A DNA stretch of 64,000 nt, taken from M55B127 sp034521955 (GTDB lineage: Bacteria > Bacillota > Halanaerobiia > Halanaerobiales > M55B127). The notes beneath the pieces were generated by a model. That model saw only the letters and a list, made by a program, of their open reading frames with translations. It was not told where the DNA came from and did no database searches. The stretch spans positions 248,001 to 312,000 of the forward strand of contig JAXHLT010000003.1 of the NCBI GenBank assembly GCA_034521955.1. Reading direction: 5' to 3'. Position numbers and translations under genes: made by a program. Positions 43,886 through 52,534 of the stretch are shown piece by piece. The stretch's first letter is position 1. The number at the start of each line of letters is the position of its first letter.

Positions 43886-45085
43886 ATGAATTATTCAAAT
43901 AAGTTAGAAGATGGTGTATATTGGGTTGGTGTAAATGACAGGGAAACTGATCTATTTGAAAATATTTGGCCTATTCCTAATGGTATTTCTTATAATTCTT
44001 ATTTAATAGTTGATGAAAAAGTTGTATTAATAGATACTGTTAAAATTGATTATCAAGATTCTTATATAGAAAGTATTAAGGATTTAACAAAAGGAAGACC
44101 AATAGATTATTTGGTTATAAACCACATGGAACCTGACCATTCAGGATCAATAAAAACTTTATTAAAACATTTCCCAGACATGAAAATAATTGGAAACACA
44201 AAAACTTCTCAATTTTTAAAAGGATTTTATTCAATAGAAGACAATATTTTAAATATAGAAAATAATGAAACTTTAGAAATTGGTGAAAAAACTCTACAGT
44301 TTGTAATAACTCCTATGGTACATTGGCCGGAAACAATGATGACATATCTAAAAGAAGATAAGATATTATTTTCAGGTGATGTATTTGGTTCTTTCGGTGC
44401 AATAAATGGTTCAATATTTGATGATCAAATAATAAAAGAAAATTATGAAGATGAAATTATTAGATATTATTCAAATATAGTAGGTAAGTATTCTCCAATA
44501 GCTAATAAACATATTAATAGTTTAAGTGATATTGATATTAATATTGTAGCTTCTACTCATGGTCCAGTTTGGCGAAAAGATCCAGAGTATATTATTAATA
44601 TGTATAAGTCAATGAGTAATTTTGAAGCAAGAGAAGGTGCAGTTGTTGTTTATGGTACAATGTATGGAAATACAAAAAAGATTGCTGAATCAGCAGCTGC
44701 TGGTTTAGCTGATTCCGGTATAAAAAATGTTAAGCTTTATGATGGTTCAAGAACACACGAATCATATTTAATTAGTGATATTTGGAAATATAAAGGTGCT
44801 ATTGTCGCAAGCTGCAGCTATAATAATGGACTTTTCCCACCAGTGCTTTCTTTAATTGAAGATTTAGAAAACAGAGGTATTCAAAAAAGATACTTTGGCT
44901 TTATAGGTACTTATAGTTGGAGTGGTGGTTCGTTAGAACGGATGAAAGAGTTTGGTGATGAGTGTAATATTAATGTTTTAGAACCTATCATAAATAATCA
45001 ATATGCTCCTACAGAGGAAAATTTAATGAAGGCTTATCAATTAGGTAAAAATGTAGGAGAAAAAATAAAAAAGGGGGACTCTTAG
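43886..45085 (+). CDS. fprA: Flavodiiron protein (FprA/Rd:O2 oxidoreductase type)
   Basis: A 399-residue A-type flavoprotein. The N-terminal metallo-beta-lactamase-like domain has the diiron ligands HMEPDHSG (H-x-E-x-D-H), the His of MVHWPETM, Asp of SGDVFGSFG and His of STHGPVW. The C-terminal flavodoxin domain begins VVVYGTMYGNTKKIAE with the FMN phosphate loop. Such enzymes reduce O2 to water and/or NO to N2O with electrons from rubredoxin in anaerobes. No rubredoxin gene or domain lies nearby. The ribosome site AGAGGTG precedes ATG 43886. Confidence 0.95.
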   Translation: MNYSNKLEDGVYWVGVNDRETDLFENIWPIPNGISYNSYLIVDEKVVLIDTVKIDYQDSYIESIKDLTKGRPIDYLVINHMEPDHSGSIKTLLKHFPDMKIIGNTKTSQFLKGFYSIEDNILNIENNETLEIGEKTLQFVITPMVHWPETMMTYLKEDKILFSGDVFGSFGAINGSIFDDQIIKENYEDEIIRYYSNIVGKYSPIANKHINSLSDIDINIVASTHGPVWRKDPEYIINMYKSMSNFEAREGAVVVYGTMYGNTKKIAESAAAGLADSGIKNVKLYDGSRTHESYLISDIWKYKGAIVASCSYNNGLFPPVLSLIEDLENRGIQKRYFGFIGTYSWSGGSLERMKEFGDECNINVLEPIINNQYAPTEENLMKAYQLGKNVGEKIKKGDS

Positions 45086-45088
45086 ATA

Positions 45089-45649
45089 ATGGATGTTAAA
45101 AAAGCTATTGAAATGAGGAGAGCATACCGTTCTTTAGACCCTGTTGAAATTACTGATGAGTTAATTGATGATCTAGCAGAATCTGCTTCACTTGCTCCAT
45201 CATGTTTTAACAATCAACCCTGGAAATATGTCTTTGTACATGACAAAGAAAGGTTAGAAAAAGTTTTTGATTCTTTATCTGATGGAAATGGATGGGCTAA
45301 AAATGCTTCTATGGTTATAGGAGTATTTTCAAAAAAGGAAGACGATTGTGTTATTAAAGATAGAGAGTATCATTTATTTGATGTAGGTTTAGCTACTTCA
45401 ATGCTAATATTAAGAGCAACAGAATTAGGATTATTAGCTCACCCTATTGCAGGATATAGTCCTAAAAAAGCAAAAGAAGTTATGGAAATACCAGAAGAAT
45501 ACCGATTAATAACTCTAGTAATTGTAGGAAAACATTCCAAAGAGATTAAAGATGCCTTATCTGATAAACAAAAAAAGGATGAAGAAAGAAGACCTGCCAG
45601 AAAAGATTTAGAGGAGATTGCTTTCCATAATAAATTTAAAAATTTTTAA
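45089..45649 (+). CDS. Nitroreductase-family FMN protein
   Basis: A 186-residue nitroreductase with AIEMRRAYRSLDP at the start, LAPSCFNNQPWKYVFV (FMN phosphate binding), LFDVGLATSMLILRATELGLLAHPIAGY and the C-terminal LVIVGKHSKE. It would reduce nitro or quinone compounds, or act as a flavin reductase, with NAD(P)H. The gene starts three bases after fprA, suggesting a shared oxidative or nitrosative stress role; this is inference. About 120 bases without a gene follow. Confidence 0.9.
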   Translation: MDVKKAIEMRRAYRSLDPVEITDELIDDLAESASLAPSCFNNQPWKYVFVHDKERLEKVFDSLSDGNGWAKNASMVIGVFSKKEDDCVIKDREYHLFDVGLATSMLILRATELGLLAHPIAGYSPKKAKEVMEIPEEYRLITLVIVGKHSKEIKDALSDKQKKDEERRPARKDLEEIAFHNKFKNF

Positions 45650-45771
45650 AATTTACTGAATAATAAAAATAATTATCAATTCTAGGCAGGATTTATAGTA
45701 TGAAACATAGAATTAAAAAAGAGTATGATTAGTAGATTTAATATAAGAATTAGGAAGGTTGGTGTAAAAAT

Positions 45772-47838
45772 TTGAGTAATTATAAGACAAAAGATATCAA
45801 AAATTTCTCATTTATTTCCCATGGAGGTGCGGGAAAGACAACATTAGCAGAAGATGTCTTATTTAACGCGGGAAAAATCGAACAAAGAGGAAATGTTAGT
45901 GAAGGTAGTACAAAGTCTGACTTTATTCCAGAAGAAAAGGAACACAAATACTCAATTAACAGCTCATATTTTTCCTTTGAATGGCAAAATAAACAGTTGA
46001 ATTTAATTGATACACCAGGATATGCTGATTTTAGAGGAGAAGTTGCTAGTGCAACAAGAATGGTTGAAACATCAGTTCTTTTAATTAACGCCGACTCAGG
46101 AGTAGAAGTAAATACTAATTATGTTTGGGATATAGCTGTAAGTAATAGCAATTCTAGATTCATATTTATAAATAAATTTGATGAGGAAAAAACCACATTT
46201 ACAGAAGTTATTGATGAGCTTAATGAAAATTTTGAAGAATCATTATTACCAATTACCATCCCTTATAAAGAAGGGGATGATTATAAAGGCATTATTGATT
46301 TATTAAAAGAAGAGTATATAGAATTTAAAGATGGTAAAGAAACAAAAAGTAAGTTAGATGACCAGCAGCAAGAATTACTGGAAGAATATCAACTTGAATT
46401 AATGGAATCAATTGTTGAATTAGATGAAGATTTAATGTTGAAATACTTAGAAGATGAAGATATAACCGATAAAGAGATGAACCAAGCATTACTAAAAGGT
46501 GTTTTAAGTAATAGTATTATACCTGTTTTTTCTGGTTCTGCTTTACTTAATTCAGGTGTTAAGAAATTAATGGAATATTTGCTTAAATTAGCACCTTCAC
46601 CTGCTGATAAAGATGGCATTGATGTAATTGAAGATGATCAAGAAAAAGAATATGATGTTAGCGAAGAAGGACCATTTATCGGTATGGTAGGAAAAAGCAT
46701 GGTTGACCCTTATATAGGAAAATTAGCAATATTTAGAGTCTTTTCAGGTAGTATAGATAAGGGTGAAGAGATTTATGTTCCTAGGTTAAAAGATAGCTTT
46801 CGAGTAAGTAAATTATACAAACTAAATGGTTCAGAACAAGATCAAGTAGATTCATTAATTGCTGGAGATATTGGTGCTGTAGCAAAGTTAGATGAACTTG
46901 AAACATCTGATACAATAACTAAAGATAAGTTAAATGTTAAAATGAAACCGATCAAATTCCCAATTCCAATGTTAACTAAAGCAGCAGTACCAGCTGATGG
47001 AGCAGACAATGAGAAAATGTCTTCAGCTATTCATAGATATTCTCTTGAAGATCCAACATTTAAGGTGGATTACAACAAAGCAACAAAACAATTATTAGTT
47101 ACAGGAATGGGAACTGTACATTTATCAGTTGTTAATGATATTTGTAAAAGAAAGTTTGATGTAGGTTTTAATCTTGTTGAACCTAAAGTAGAATACAAAG
47201 AAACAATTAGAAAGAAAGTTTCTGTTGAAGAAAAATACAAAAAACAGTCCGGTGGTAGAGGGCAATACGGCCATGTAATGATTAGATTTGAACCTTTACC
47301 AGGAGGTAAGGGTTTTGAATTTGATGAAGAAATTTTTGGTGGATCTATTCCAAGTCAGTATATACCAGCAGTTGAAAAGGGAATTTTAGAAACAAAAGAT
47401 GAAGGAATATTAGCAAAATATCCGGTAGTTGACTTTAAAGCTACTGTTTATGATGGTTCATATCATGATGTTGATTCATCTGAAATGGCTTTTAAAATAG
47501 CTGCTTCTAAAGCATTTAAGCAGGCAATGCAAAAGGCTATGCCTGTTCTATTAGAACCAATTATGGATATTAAAGTTGTTGTGCCAGAGTCATTTATGGG
47601 TGATATCATGGGAGATTTAAACTCTAGAAGAGGTAAAATATCAGGTATGGAACCACAAAATGGCACTCAAAAAATTATAGCTAAAGTACCTGAAAGTGAG
47701 TTATTCAACTATGCAACTGATTTAAAATCTATTACTGGTGGTTATGGACATTTCACTATGGAATTTTCAAATTATGAAAGAGTTCCTGAAGAAATAAGTG
47801 AAAAGATTATTGAGGAAAGAAAACAAAAAGAAGAATAA
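45772..47838 (+). CDS. EF-G-2 type elongation factor G-like GTPase
   Basis: A 688-residue five-domain translational GTPase. G motifs: P-loop SHGGAGKTTLAED, the G3 motif DTPGYADF and G4 NKFD. Domains III-V include RKKVSVEEKYKKQSGGRGQYGHVMIRFEP and GSYHDVDSSEMAFKIAASKAFKQAM. The P-loop form and the Tyr in G3 (DTPGHVDF in housekeeping EF-G) place it in the EF-G-2/EF-G-like subfamily known from Thermus TTHA1498, not the main fusA. Some members show ribosome-dependent GTPase but limited translocation activity. The start TTG 45772 follows AGGAAGG and GGTG. Confidence 0.92.
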   Translation: MSNYKTKDIKNFSFISHGGAGKTTLAEDVLFNAGKIEQRGNVSEGSTKSDFIPEEKEHKYSINSSYFSFEWQNKQLNLIDTPGYADFRGEVASATRMVETSVLLINADSGVEVNTNYVWDIAVSNSNSRFIFINKFDEEKTTFTEVIDELNENFEESLLPITIPYKEGDDYKGIIDLLKEEYIEFKDGKETKSKLDDQQQELLEEYQLELMESIVELDEDLMLKYLEDEDITDKEMNQALLKGVLSNSIIPVFSGSALLNSGVKKLMEYLLKLAPSPADKDGIDVIEDDQEKEYDVSEEGPFIGMVGKSMVDPYIGKLAIFRVFSGSIDKGEEIYVPRLKDSFRVSKLYKLNGSEQDQVDSLIAGDIGAVAKLDELETSDTITKDKLNVKMKPIKFPIPMLTKAAVPADGADNEKMSSAIHRYSLEDPTFKVDYNKATKQLLVTGMGTVHLSVVNDICKRKFDVGFNLVEPKVEYKETIRKKVSVEEKYKKQSGGRGQYGHVMIRFEPLPGGKGFEFDEEIFGGSIPSQYIPAVEKGILETKDEGILAKYPVVDFKATVYDGSYHDVDSSEMAFKIAASKAFKQAMQKAMPVLLEPIMDIKVVVPESFMGDIMGDLNSRRGKISGMEPQNGTQKIIAKVPESELFNYATDLKSITGGYGHFTMEFSNYERVPEEISEKIIEERKQKEE

Positions 47839-47867
47839 GATAATAAAAATAAATATATAGGAATTAG

Positions 47868-47898
47868 AAAATGCCCTCAGAATTGAGGGCATTTTTTA
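47868..47898. terminator. Bidirectional terminator
   Basis: AAAATGCCCTC-agaatt-GAGGGCATTTTTT stem between the convergent EF-G-2 and patatin genes, with A and T runs on both sides. Confidence 0.88.
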
Positions 47899-47899
47899 T

Positions 47900-49732
47900 T
47901 TAGAATTTAATATCTACTGAAAAATTATATACTAACTTACCGGCATTTTTATCATAAGCTGTGCTTAAATCAAGGTTTAATGGTTTAAGTCCCATTATTG
48001 ATGAAACCATGTTAAAGTTAATCCCCAAAGCATAATTAAATTCATCAGTTGACTCGATGTCTAAAAACACTGACGGATTTAGTTGCTCTAAAGAAAAGAA
48101 GTAAAGTAATTCTGGAGATTCACTAAAGGGAACACTATAAGTTAAAGCAGTAGAAAGAGAAATTTTTTCCTTGTTTTCACTATCTAGACCTCTATAAATA
48201 TCTGGATTTCCTAATAAATTAGTATTTGAATATATAAATTTATTCGTATATTTCCAACTGTTATTAATATCATAGTCAATAATACTTGAGTTAATTATCT
48301 GTGGTTGTTTTTTACTATGCAAAAGTAAGTCTATATTGTTTTGAAAGTCAATCCTTCTACCTTCTAGTTGAACGTTATTATTCAGGTAGTAATAATTTAC
48401 TAAATTTAAATTGGCAACTCCAACTGATATTGATGAGTTTTTAATAAAATATTTTAATTCCCCTAAATAATCAATACTGTTAAATTTAGCGTTGTTTTTT
48501 AATTTAAATATCAGGTCAGTATTTTCAGTTAGTTTTTTATATCTTAACATTGTTTCTGTATGTCGATCTTTATCTACATCGAAGAGAGTTTTTATTTGAA
48601 AATGTGATTTTTCAAAGAAGAAACCATAATGAAAATCATAAACTATTTTTCTAAAGAGGTCCTGTTCGAAAAAGGACTGGCTGTTAAAATAATATAAAAG
48701 ATATTTAAAGTGAGTATTAGGATAGATAATTCTATCAAAAAGTATATCAGTATATAGATTTTCATAAAAACTTTTATCAAGAGTCACAAAATTGGGTTTA
48801 GATGATTTATAGTTTTTTTGTTCTAAAACTCTTTTAATTTCGGGCATCATTCTTTTAGTATTTTCATATCCAATTTCTATGAATCTTTCTACCATATCAA
48901 AGTCTTTAAAATCAAAATCACTAACATCATTGTCTACAATTATGTCTGAATAATCTTCAAGAATTGGCTGTGCATTTCTTTGTTGAACTAAAAGCAACAT
49001 TCTTAATAAAGACTGTAAAGGATATTTATAAGTATCATAAGGTAATTCATCAAAAGCTGTGGTTGCAATTACAATGTCAGCTGTTAATGCCTTTGCAGCC
49101 TTAACAGGAACCATTTCAACTATTCCAGGATCCATTAAATGCCTACCCTTACTTTTTTGTATTGGATAGTAAAAAGGAATAGAATAGGTACTTTGAAGAA
49201 CTTTAGATATTTTCCCTTCACTTGCAATATATTTATAACCACTGTCTAAATCAAATGTAAGTAATGCAGTTGCGATAGGGAAATTTTCGATACTATTATG
49301 TGGAGAAACTAATTCTAAAAAATAATTTAATTTATCAGTTTGAAATACTGAATATACTGGAATTAAATTTATATCAAATAATGTTCTATAAGGTAAAGTT
49401 GTGATTATAGTTTCTATACTATTATAATCAAGACCACTTCCATAAAGTGTACTAATAATACCTCCCATACTTGATCCAATTATAATATCTGGATAAATCC
49501 CTTCTTCATCTAAAGCTTTAATAACTCCCAGATTTACAAATCCTCTTGCACCACCACCACTTAAAGCTAAAGCAAGTTTGGGAGATTTAATAGATTTAAA
49601 ACGATCGAAGTTTTCAACTAAATACATATCTTTATCAATATTTATTCTAGAAATTTCAGCTTGTATATTACTCGTGAAGCCTAATACTAATAAAAATAAA
49701 ATTATTGTCATAAAAACATATTTATTTTTCAA
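47900..49732 (-). CDS. Secreted patatin-like phospholipase with C-terminal beta-barrel-like domain
   Basis: A 610-residue protein with a signal peptide (hydrophobic core FMTIILFLLVLGF, likely cleavage after SNIQA) and a patatin domain. The patatin domain has the oxyanion motif GGGARG (59-64), nucleophile elbow GSSMG (Ser 88) and DPG with the dyad Asp 201. After about residue 330 the sequence is rich in alternating hydrophobic/polar strands, lacks helices, and ends YNFSVDIKF with terminal Phe, an outer-membrane beta-barrel insertion signal. The layout resembles PlpD-type (type Vd) secreted patatins. TTG 49732 overlaps the rqcH end by 11 bases with AGGTGA inside rqcH, so the genes are coupled. 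Confidence 0.85.
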   Translation of the reverse strand: MKNKYVFMTIILFLLVLGFTSNIQAEISRINIDKDMYLVENFDRFKSIKSPKLALALSGGGARGFVNLGVIKALDEEGIYPDIIIGSSMGGIISTLYGSGLDYNSIETIITTLPYRTLFDINLIPVYSVFQTDKLNYFLELVSPHNSIENFPIATALLTFDLDSGYKYIASEGKISKVLQSTYSIPFYYPIQKSKGRHLMDPGIVEMVPVKAAKALTADIVIATTAFDELPYDTYKYPLQSLLRMLLLVQQRNAQPILEDYSDIIVDNDVSDFDFKDFDMVERFIEIGYENTKRMMPEIKRVLEQKNYKSSKPNFVTLDKSFYENLYTDILFDRIIYPNTHFKYLLYYFNSQSFFEQDLFRKIVYDFHYGFFFEKSHFQIKTLFDVDKDRHTETMLRYKKLTENTDLIFKLKNNAKFNSIDYLGELKYFIKNSSISVGVANLNLVNYYYLNNNVQLEGRRIDFQNNIDLLLHSKKQPQIINSSIIDYDINNSWKYTNKFIYSNTNLLGNPDIYRGLDSENKEKISLSTALTYSVPFSESPELLYFFSLEQLNPSVFLDIESTDEFNYALGINFNMVSSIMGLKPLNLDLSTAYDKNAGKLVYNFSVDIKF

Positions 49733-51461
49733 CTTTTTTTATCACCTCTTTTGAAGCGGGATCAACATAGACAGTCTGATATTTTTCATAATAGACTAGA
49801 CCGGGTTTAGCACCCTTAGGTTTATTTACATTTTCAACTGGTGTAAAATCAATTGGAACATTTTTTGATTCTTTTGCTTTACTGAAATATGCTGCAAGTC
49901 TCGCTGCTTCAAGTATTGTTTCTTCTGGAACTTCATCATTTGTATGATTTCTAATTATGACATGTGAACCAGCTATTTTTTTTGTGTGTAACCATAGATC
50001 ACCTTTATTTGCAATATATTTTGTTAACTTATCATTTTGTTTGTTGTTTCTACCTATTAAAATTTGATAGTCATCAGAACTAGTATATTTATAGGGGGGA
50101 AGTTTTTTGTTCTCTTTATTTTTCTTTTGTTTGTTTTCTTTTATATATCCTTCTTCTTTTAATTCATTTTCGATTTCGTTTAATTCATCAAGGTTATTAA
50201 CCTGTTCAATGTTGTAAAGAATTTGATCCAAATACTTTTCTTCATGTCTTAACTTTCCAATTTGTCTTTTTAGATGTGAAAGGCTCTTTTTAGCCTTTTG
50301 GTATTTTTTAAAGTATTTTTGCGCATTTTCGATTGGTGTAGCTTTTGGATCTAGATCAATTTTTATTTCTTCCTGGTTTTTATTATAGTAGTTAGTAAGC
50401 TTAATACTTTGGTCACCTTTTTTTATTTGATGTAAATTTGCCTTGATAAGTTCACCTTTTTGTTTAAAAAGTTCAAAGTTTTTGTTTTGCTTTAAATCTT
50501 TTTTGAATTCATCTTGCTTTTTTATGTTTTTCTTTAAAAACCCTTTTACAATACCGTTTAATTTATTCTTTTTTTCTTTTACTTCAATATCTTTAAGATA
50601 GTGTTTATAGTAATACTCAAATAATTCGTCTGTATCTTTGAATTCTATAACTTTTTCAATATTTGGTTTATAGTTTAACTTAAAAGCTGAATAGTAATCA
50701 ATTTCATTATCTTTATATCCTATAGCTGGATTAAATTCATTGTTTTTTAAATTATTAAATATATTATTGAAACTTTCAAAAAGCTCATCTTTTTTCGATT
50801 TTTCTAATTCATTGTATTTTGTATTATGGTCAATATTAGCTCTACAAGCGATTTCTTTACTTGAAGCAGGTCCAATTCCCCTAAAGTTAAACATGACCGC
50901 TTGATACACCTTTTTATCGAAATCAGAGGGTATTTGATTGAAGAAAGTATTATAATTAACATTAAGTGGATTTAATTTATCTTGTCTGGGTGGATATTCG
51001 TATGTACTTCCAGGATGAATATCTCTTTTCCCTTGATCTGTGAGTCTGGTAATTGCATCTAAAACTAAATTGTTATCATTTATTAATATTATATTATTAT
51101 ACCTACCCATAATTTCAATGATAAGATGGTATATTTTATTGTAACTTTCAATTTTTAATTCTAAAATTCTTTCAAAATCAGGTTGTGTAATATCCTTTAT
51201 AATTCCCCTCATTATATATTTTCTAAGCAACATGCAAAAATCTGGTGGATAACTAGGGTTTTCAAAATCAAAATCTGTGATTTGTATTCTTGATTCTCTT
51301 GAATCAGAGCTGATAAGAAGCTTATGATTATAACTATTATTTCTTACAGTCATAGTTATTGTCCTTTTATCAGGTTGATATATTTTATCAATTCTTCCAC
51401 CTTTAAGTTTATTAATTAAATTTGTTTTTATTGCTGATAATAATATTCCATCTATTGACAT
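49722..51461 (-). CDS. rqcH: Ribosome quality control protein RqcH (NFACT family)
   Basis: A 579-residue NFACT protein (once annotated as fibronectin-binding). The N-domain shows LINKLKGGRIDKIYQPDKRTITMT (GGRIDKIYQPD), SSDSRESRIQIT and FCMLLRKYIMRG. A long coiled coil spans about 300-440, and the C-terminal NFACT-R domain has YQILIGRNNKQNDKLT, DLWLHTKKIAGSHVIIR (DLWLHTKKIAGSHV) and KPKGAKPGLVYY. RqcH adds C-terminal alanine tails to nascent chains stuck on split 50S subunits. ATG 51461 is seven bases after GGAGGT; a further TTG at 51476 overlaps that site. It has its own promoter. Confidence 0.95.
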   Translation of the reverse strand: MSIDGILLSAIKTNLINKLKGGRIDKIYQPDKRTITMTVRNNSYNHKLLISSDSRESRIQITDFDFENPSYPPDFCMLLRKYIMRGIIKDITQPDFERILELKIESYNKIYHLIIEIMGRYNNIILINDNNLVLDAITRLTDQGKRDIHPGSTYEYPPRQDKLNPLNVNYNTFFNQIPSDFDKKVYQAVMFNFRGIGPASSKEIACRANIDHNTKYNELEKSKKDELFESFNNIFNNLKNNEFNPAIGYKDNEIDYYSAFKLNYKPNIEKVIEFKDTDELFEYYYKHYLKDIEVKEKKNKLNGIVKGFLKKNIKKQDEFKKDLKQNKNFELFKQKGELIKANLHQIKKGDQSIKLTNYYNKNQEEIKIDLDPKATPIENAQKYFKKYQKAKKSLSHLKRQIGKLRHEEKYLDQILYNIEQVNNLDELNEIENELKEEGYIKENKQKKNKENKKLPPYKYTSSDDYQILIGRNNKQNDKLTKYIANKGDLWLHTKKIAGSHVIIRNHTNDEVPEETILEAARLAAYFSKAKESKNVPIDFTPVENVNKPKGAKPGLVYYEKYQTVYVDPASKEVIKKVEK

Positions 51462-51510
51462 AATTAATACCTCCAAAAATGTATAATTTCATCTTAATAC
51501 TTATAATAAC

Positions 51511-51539
51511 AGTATAAATTATAAATCATATTTAGTCAA
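51511..51539 (-). promoter_or_regulatory. Sigma-A promoter for rqcH-patatin
   Basis: On the minus strand TTGACT (51539-51534), 17-base spacer, TATACT (51516-51511), 50 bases before the rqcH start. Both boxes and spacing are close to consensus. Confidence 0.75.
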
Positions 51540-51583
51540 AATAATTAAATAGGCTAAAGTAGTTGATTGATAGCTCAAAATCC

Positions 51584-51612
51584 TTGTTAAATAAATCATT
51601 CTATGATATTAT
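51584..51612 (+). promoter_or_regulatory. Sigma-A type promoter for remA-gmk-coaBC
   Basis: TTGTTA, 17-base spacer, TATTAT, about 60 bases before the remA start. It is divergent from the rqcH promoter in the same 210-base gap. Confidence 0.55.
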
Positions 51613-51671
51613 AATTAAAATAGAAAATAATAATATTTACATAGTTATTATGTATAAAGGAGGATTATTTG

Positions 51672-51932
51672 ATGAATGTTAATTTAATAAATATAGGGTT
51701 TGGAAATATTGTAGCAGCAAACAGAGTGATTGCTGTTGTAAGTCCTGAATCTGCTCCAATAAAGAGAATTATACAGGAAGCAAGAGAAAGTGGTATGTTA
51801 ATAGATGCTACATATGGACGTAGAACTAGAGCAGTAATTATTACAGATAGTGATCATGTAGTTTTATCAGCAATTCAACCAGAAACAGTTTCACATCGTT
51901 TAGATGATAGCAAAGAAAAAAATGATAAGTAA
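51672..51932 (+). CDS. remA: DUF370 regulatory protein RemA
   Basis: An 86-residue member of the RemA (YlzA) family, DNA-binding proteins that control biofilm matrix and osmoprotection genes in B. subtilis. The start NLINIGFGNIVAANRVIAVVSPESAPIKRI and ATYGRRTRAVIITDSDHVVLSAIQPETV contain the conserved core, including the Arg residues of YGRRTRA. AAAGGAGGA lies seven bases before ATG 51672. RemA sits before gmk in many clostridia. Confidence 0.95.
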   Translation: MNVNLINIGFGNIVAANRVIAVVSPESAPIKRIIQEARESGMLIDATYGRRTRAVIITDSDHVVLSAIQPETVSHRLDDSKEKNDK

Positions 51933-51950
51933 TAATTAGGAAGTGATATT

Positions 51951-52532
51951 ATGCAAAGGGGAATTCTTTTTGTACTTTCCGGCCCATCAGGGGTTGGTAA
52001 AGGTACTGTATTAGATCAACTAATGAAAGACTATAAAAATATAAAGTATTCTGTATCTGCAACCACAAGAAAACCCCGTGTGGGTGAAATTGATGGTGTA
52101 GATTATTTTTTTATTACTGAAGATAAATTTGAAAAAATGAAAAAAAATAATGAGTTTATTGAAACAGCTTGTGTTCATGGTAATTATTACGGCACACCAC
52201 GTAGTTATGTGGAAGAGTGTTTAAAAAATGGAGAAGATATTATACTCGAAATCGATATCCAAGGTGCTAAACAAATTGGAGAAAAATTTAAAGATGCCGT
52301 TTATATATTTTTATTACCTCCTAATTATGAAGAACTAAAAAACAGACTTGAAAAAAGAGATTCTGAAACTGAAGAAAGTTTAAGGATTCGTTTAAAGAAT
52401 GCAAGTGATGAAATTCAAGAACTGAAAAACTATGATTATAAAATTGTAAATGATAAATTACATACAACTGTAAAAAAGGTTGAAGAAGTAATTGAAAAAG
52501 AAAGGGCAAAGAAGATAGGAGGGAACAGTTAA
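51951..52532 (+). CDS. gmk: Guanylate kinase
   Basis: A 193-residue kinase that converts GMP to GDP with ATP. P-loop LSGPSGVGKGTV near the N-terminus, the GMP-binding SVSATTRKPRVGEIDGVDYFF (TTRKPRVGEIDGVDYFF), then HGNYYGTPRSYVEE and LEIDIQGAKQI. It is of normal length. It follows remA by 18 bases; coaBC begins two bases after its stop, with no rpoZ between. Confidence 0.96.
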   Translation: MQRGILFVLSGPSGVGKGTVLDQLMKDYKNIKYSVSATTRKPRVGEIDGVDYFFITEDKFEKMKKNNEFIETACVHGNYYGTPRSYVEECLKNGEDIILEIDIQGAKQIGEKFKDAVYIFLLPPNYEELKNRLEKRDSETEESLRIRLKNASDEIQELKNYDYKIVNDKLHTTVKKVEEVIEKERAKKIGGNS

Positions 52533-52534
52533 AA

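Noticed and set aside
45678..45714. Seven-base inverted repeat AATTCTA/TAGAATT in the nitroreductase to EF-G-2 gap
   Set aside because: Arms are short, AT-rich and 23 bases apart without a T run; such pairs are expected by chance in this DNA.
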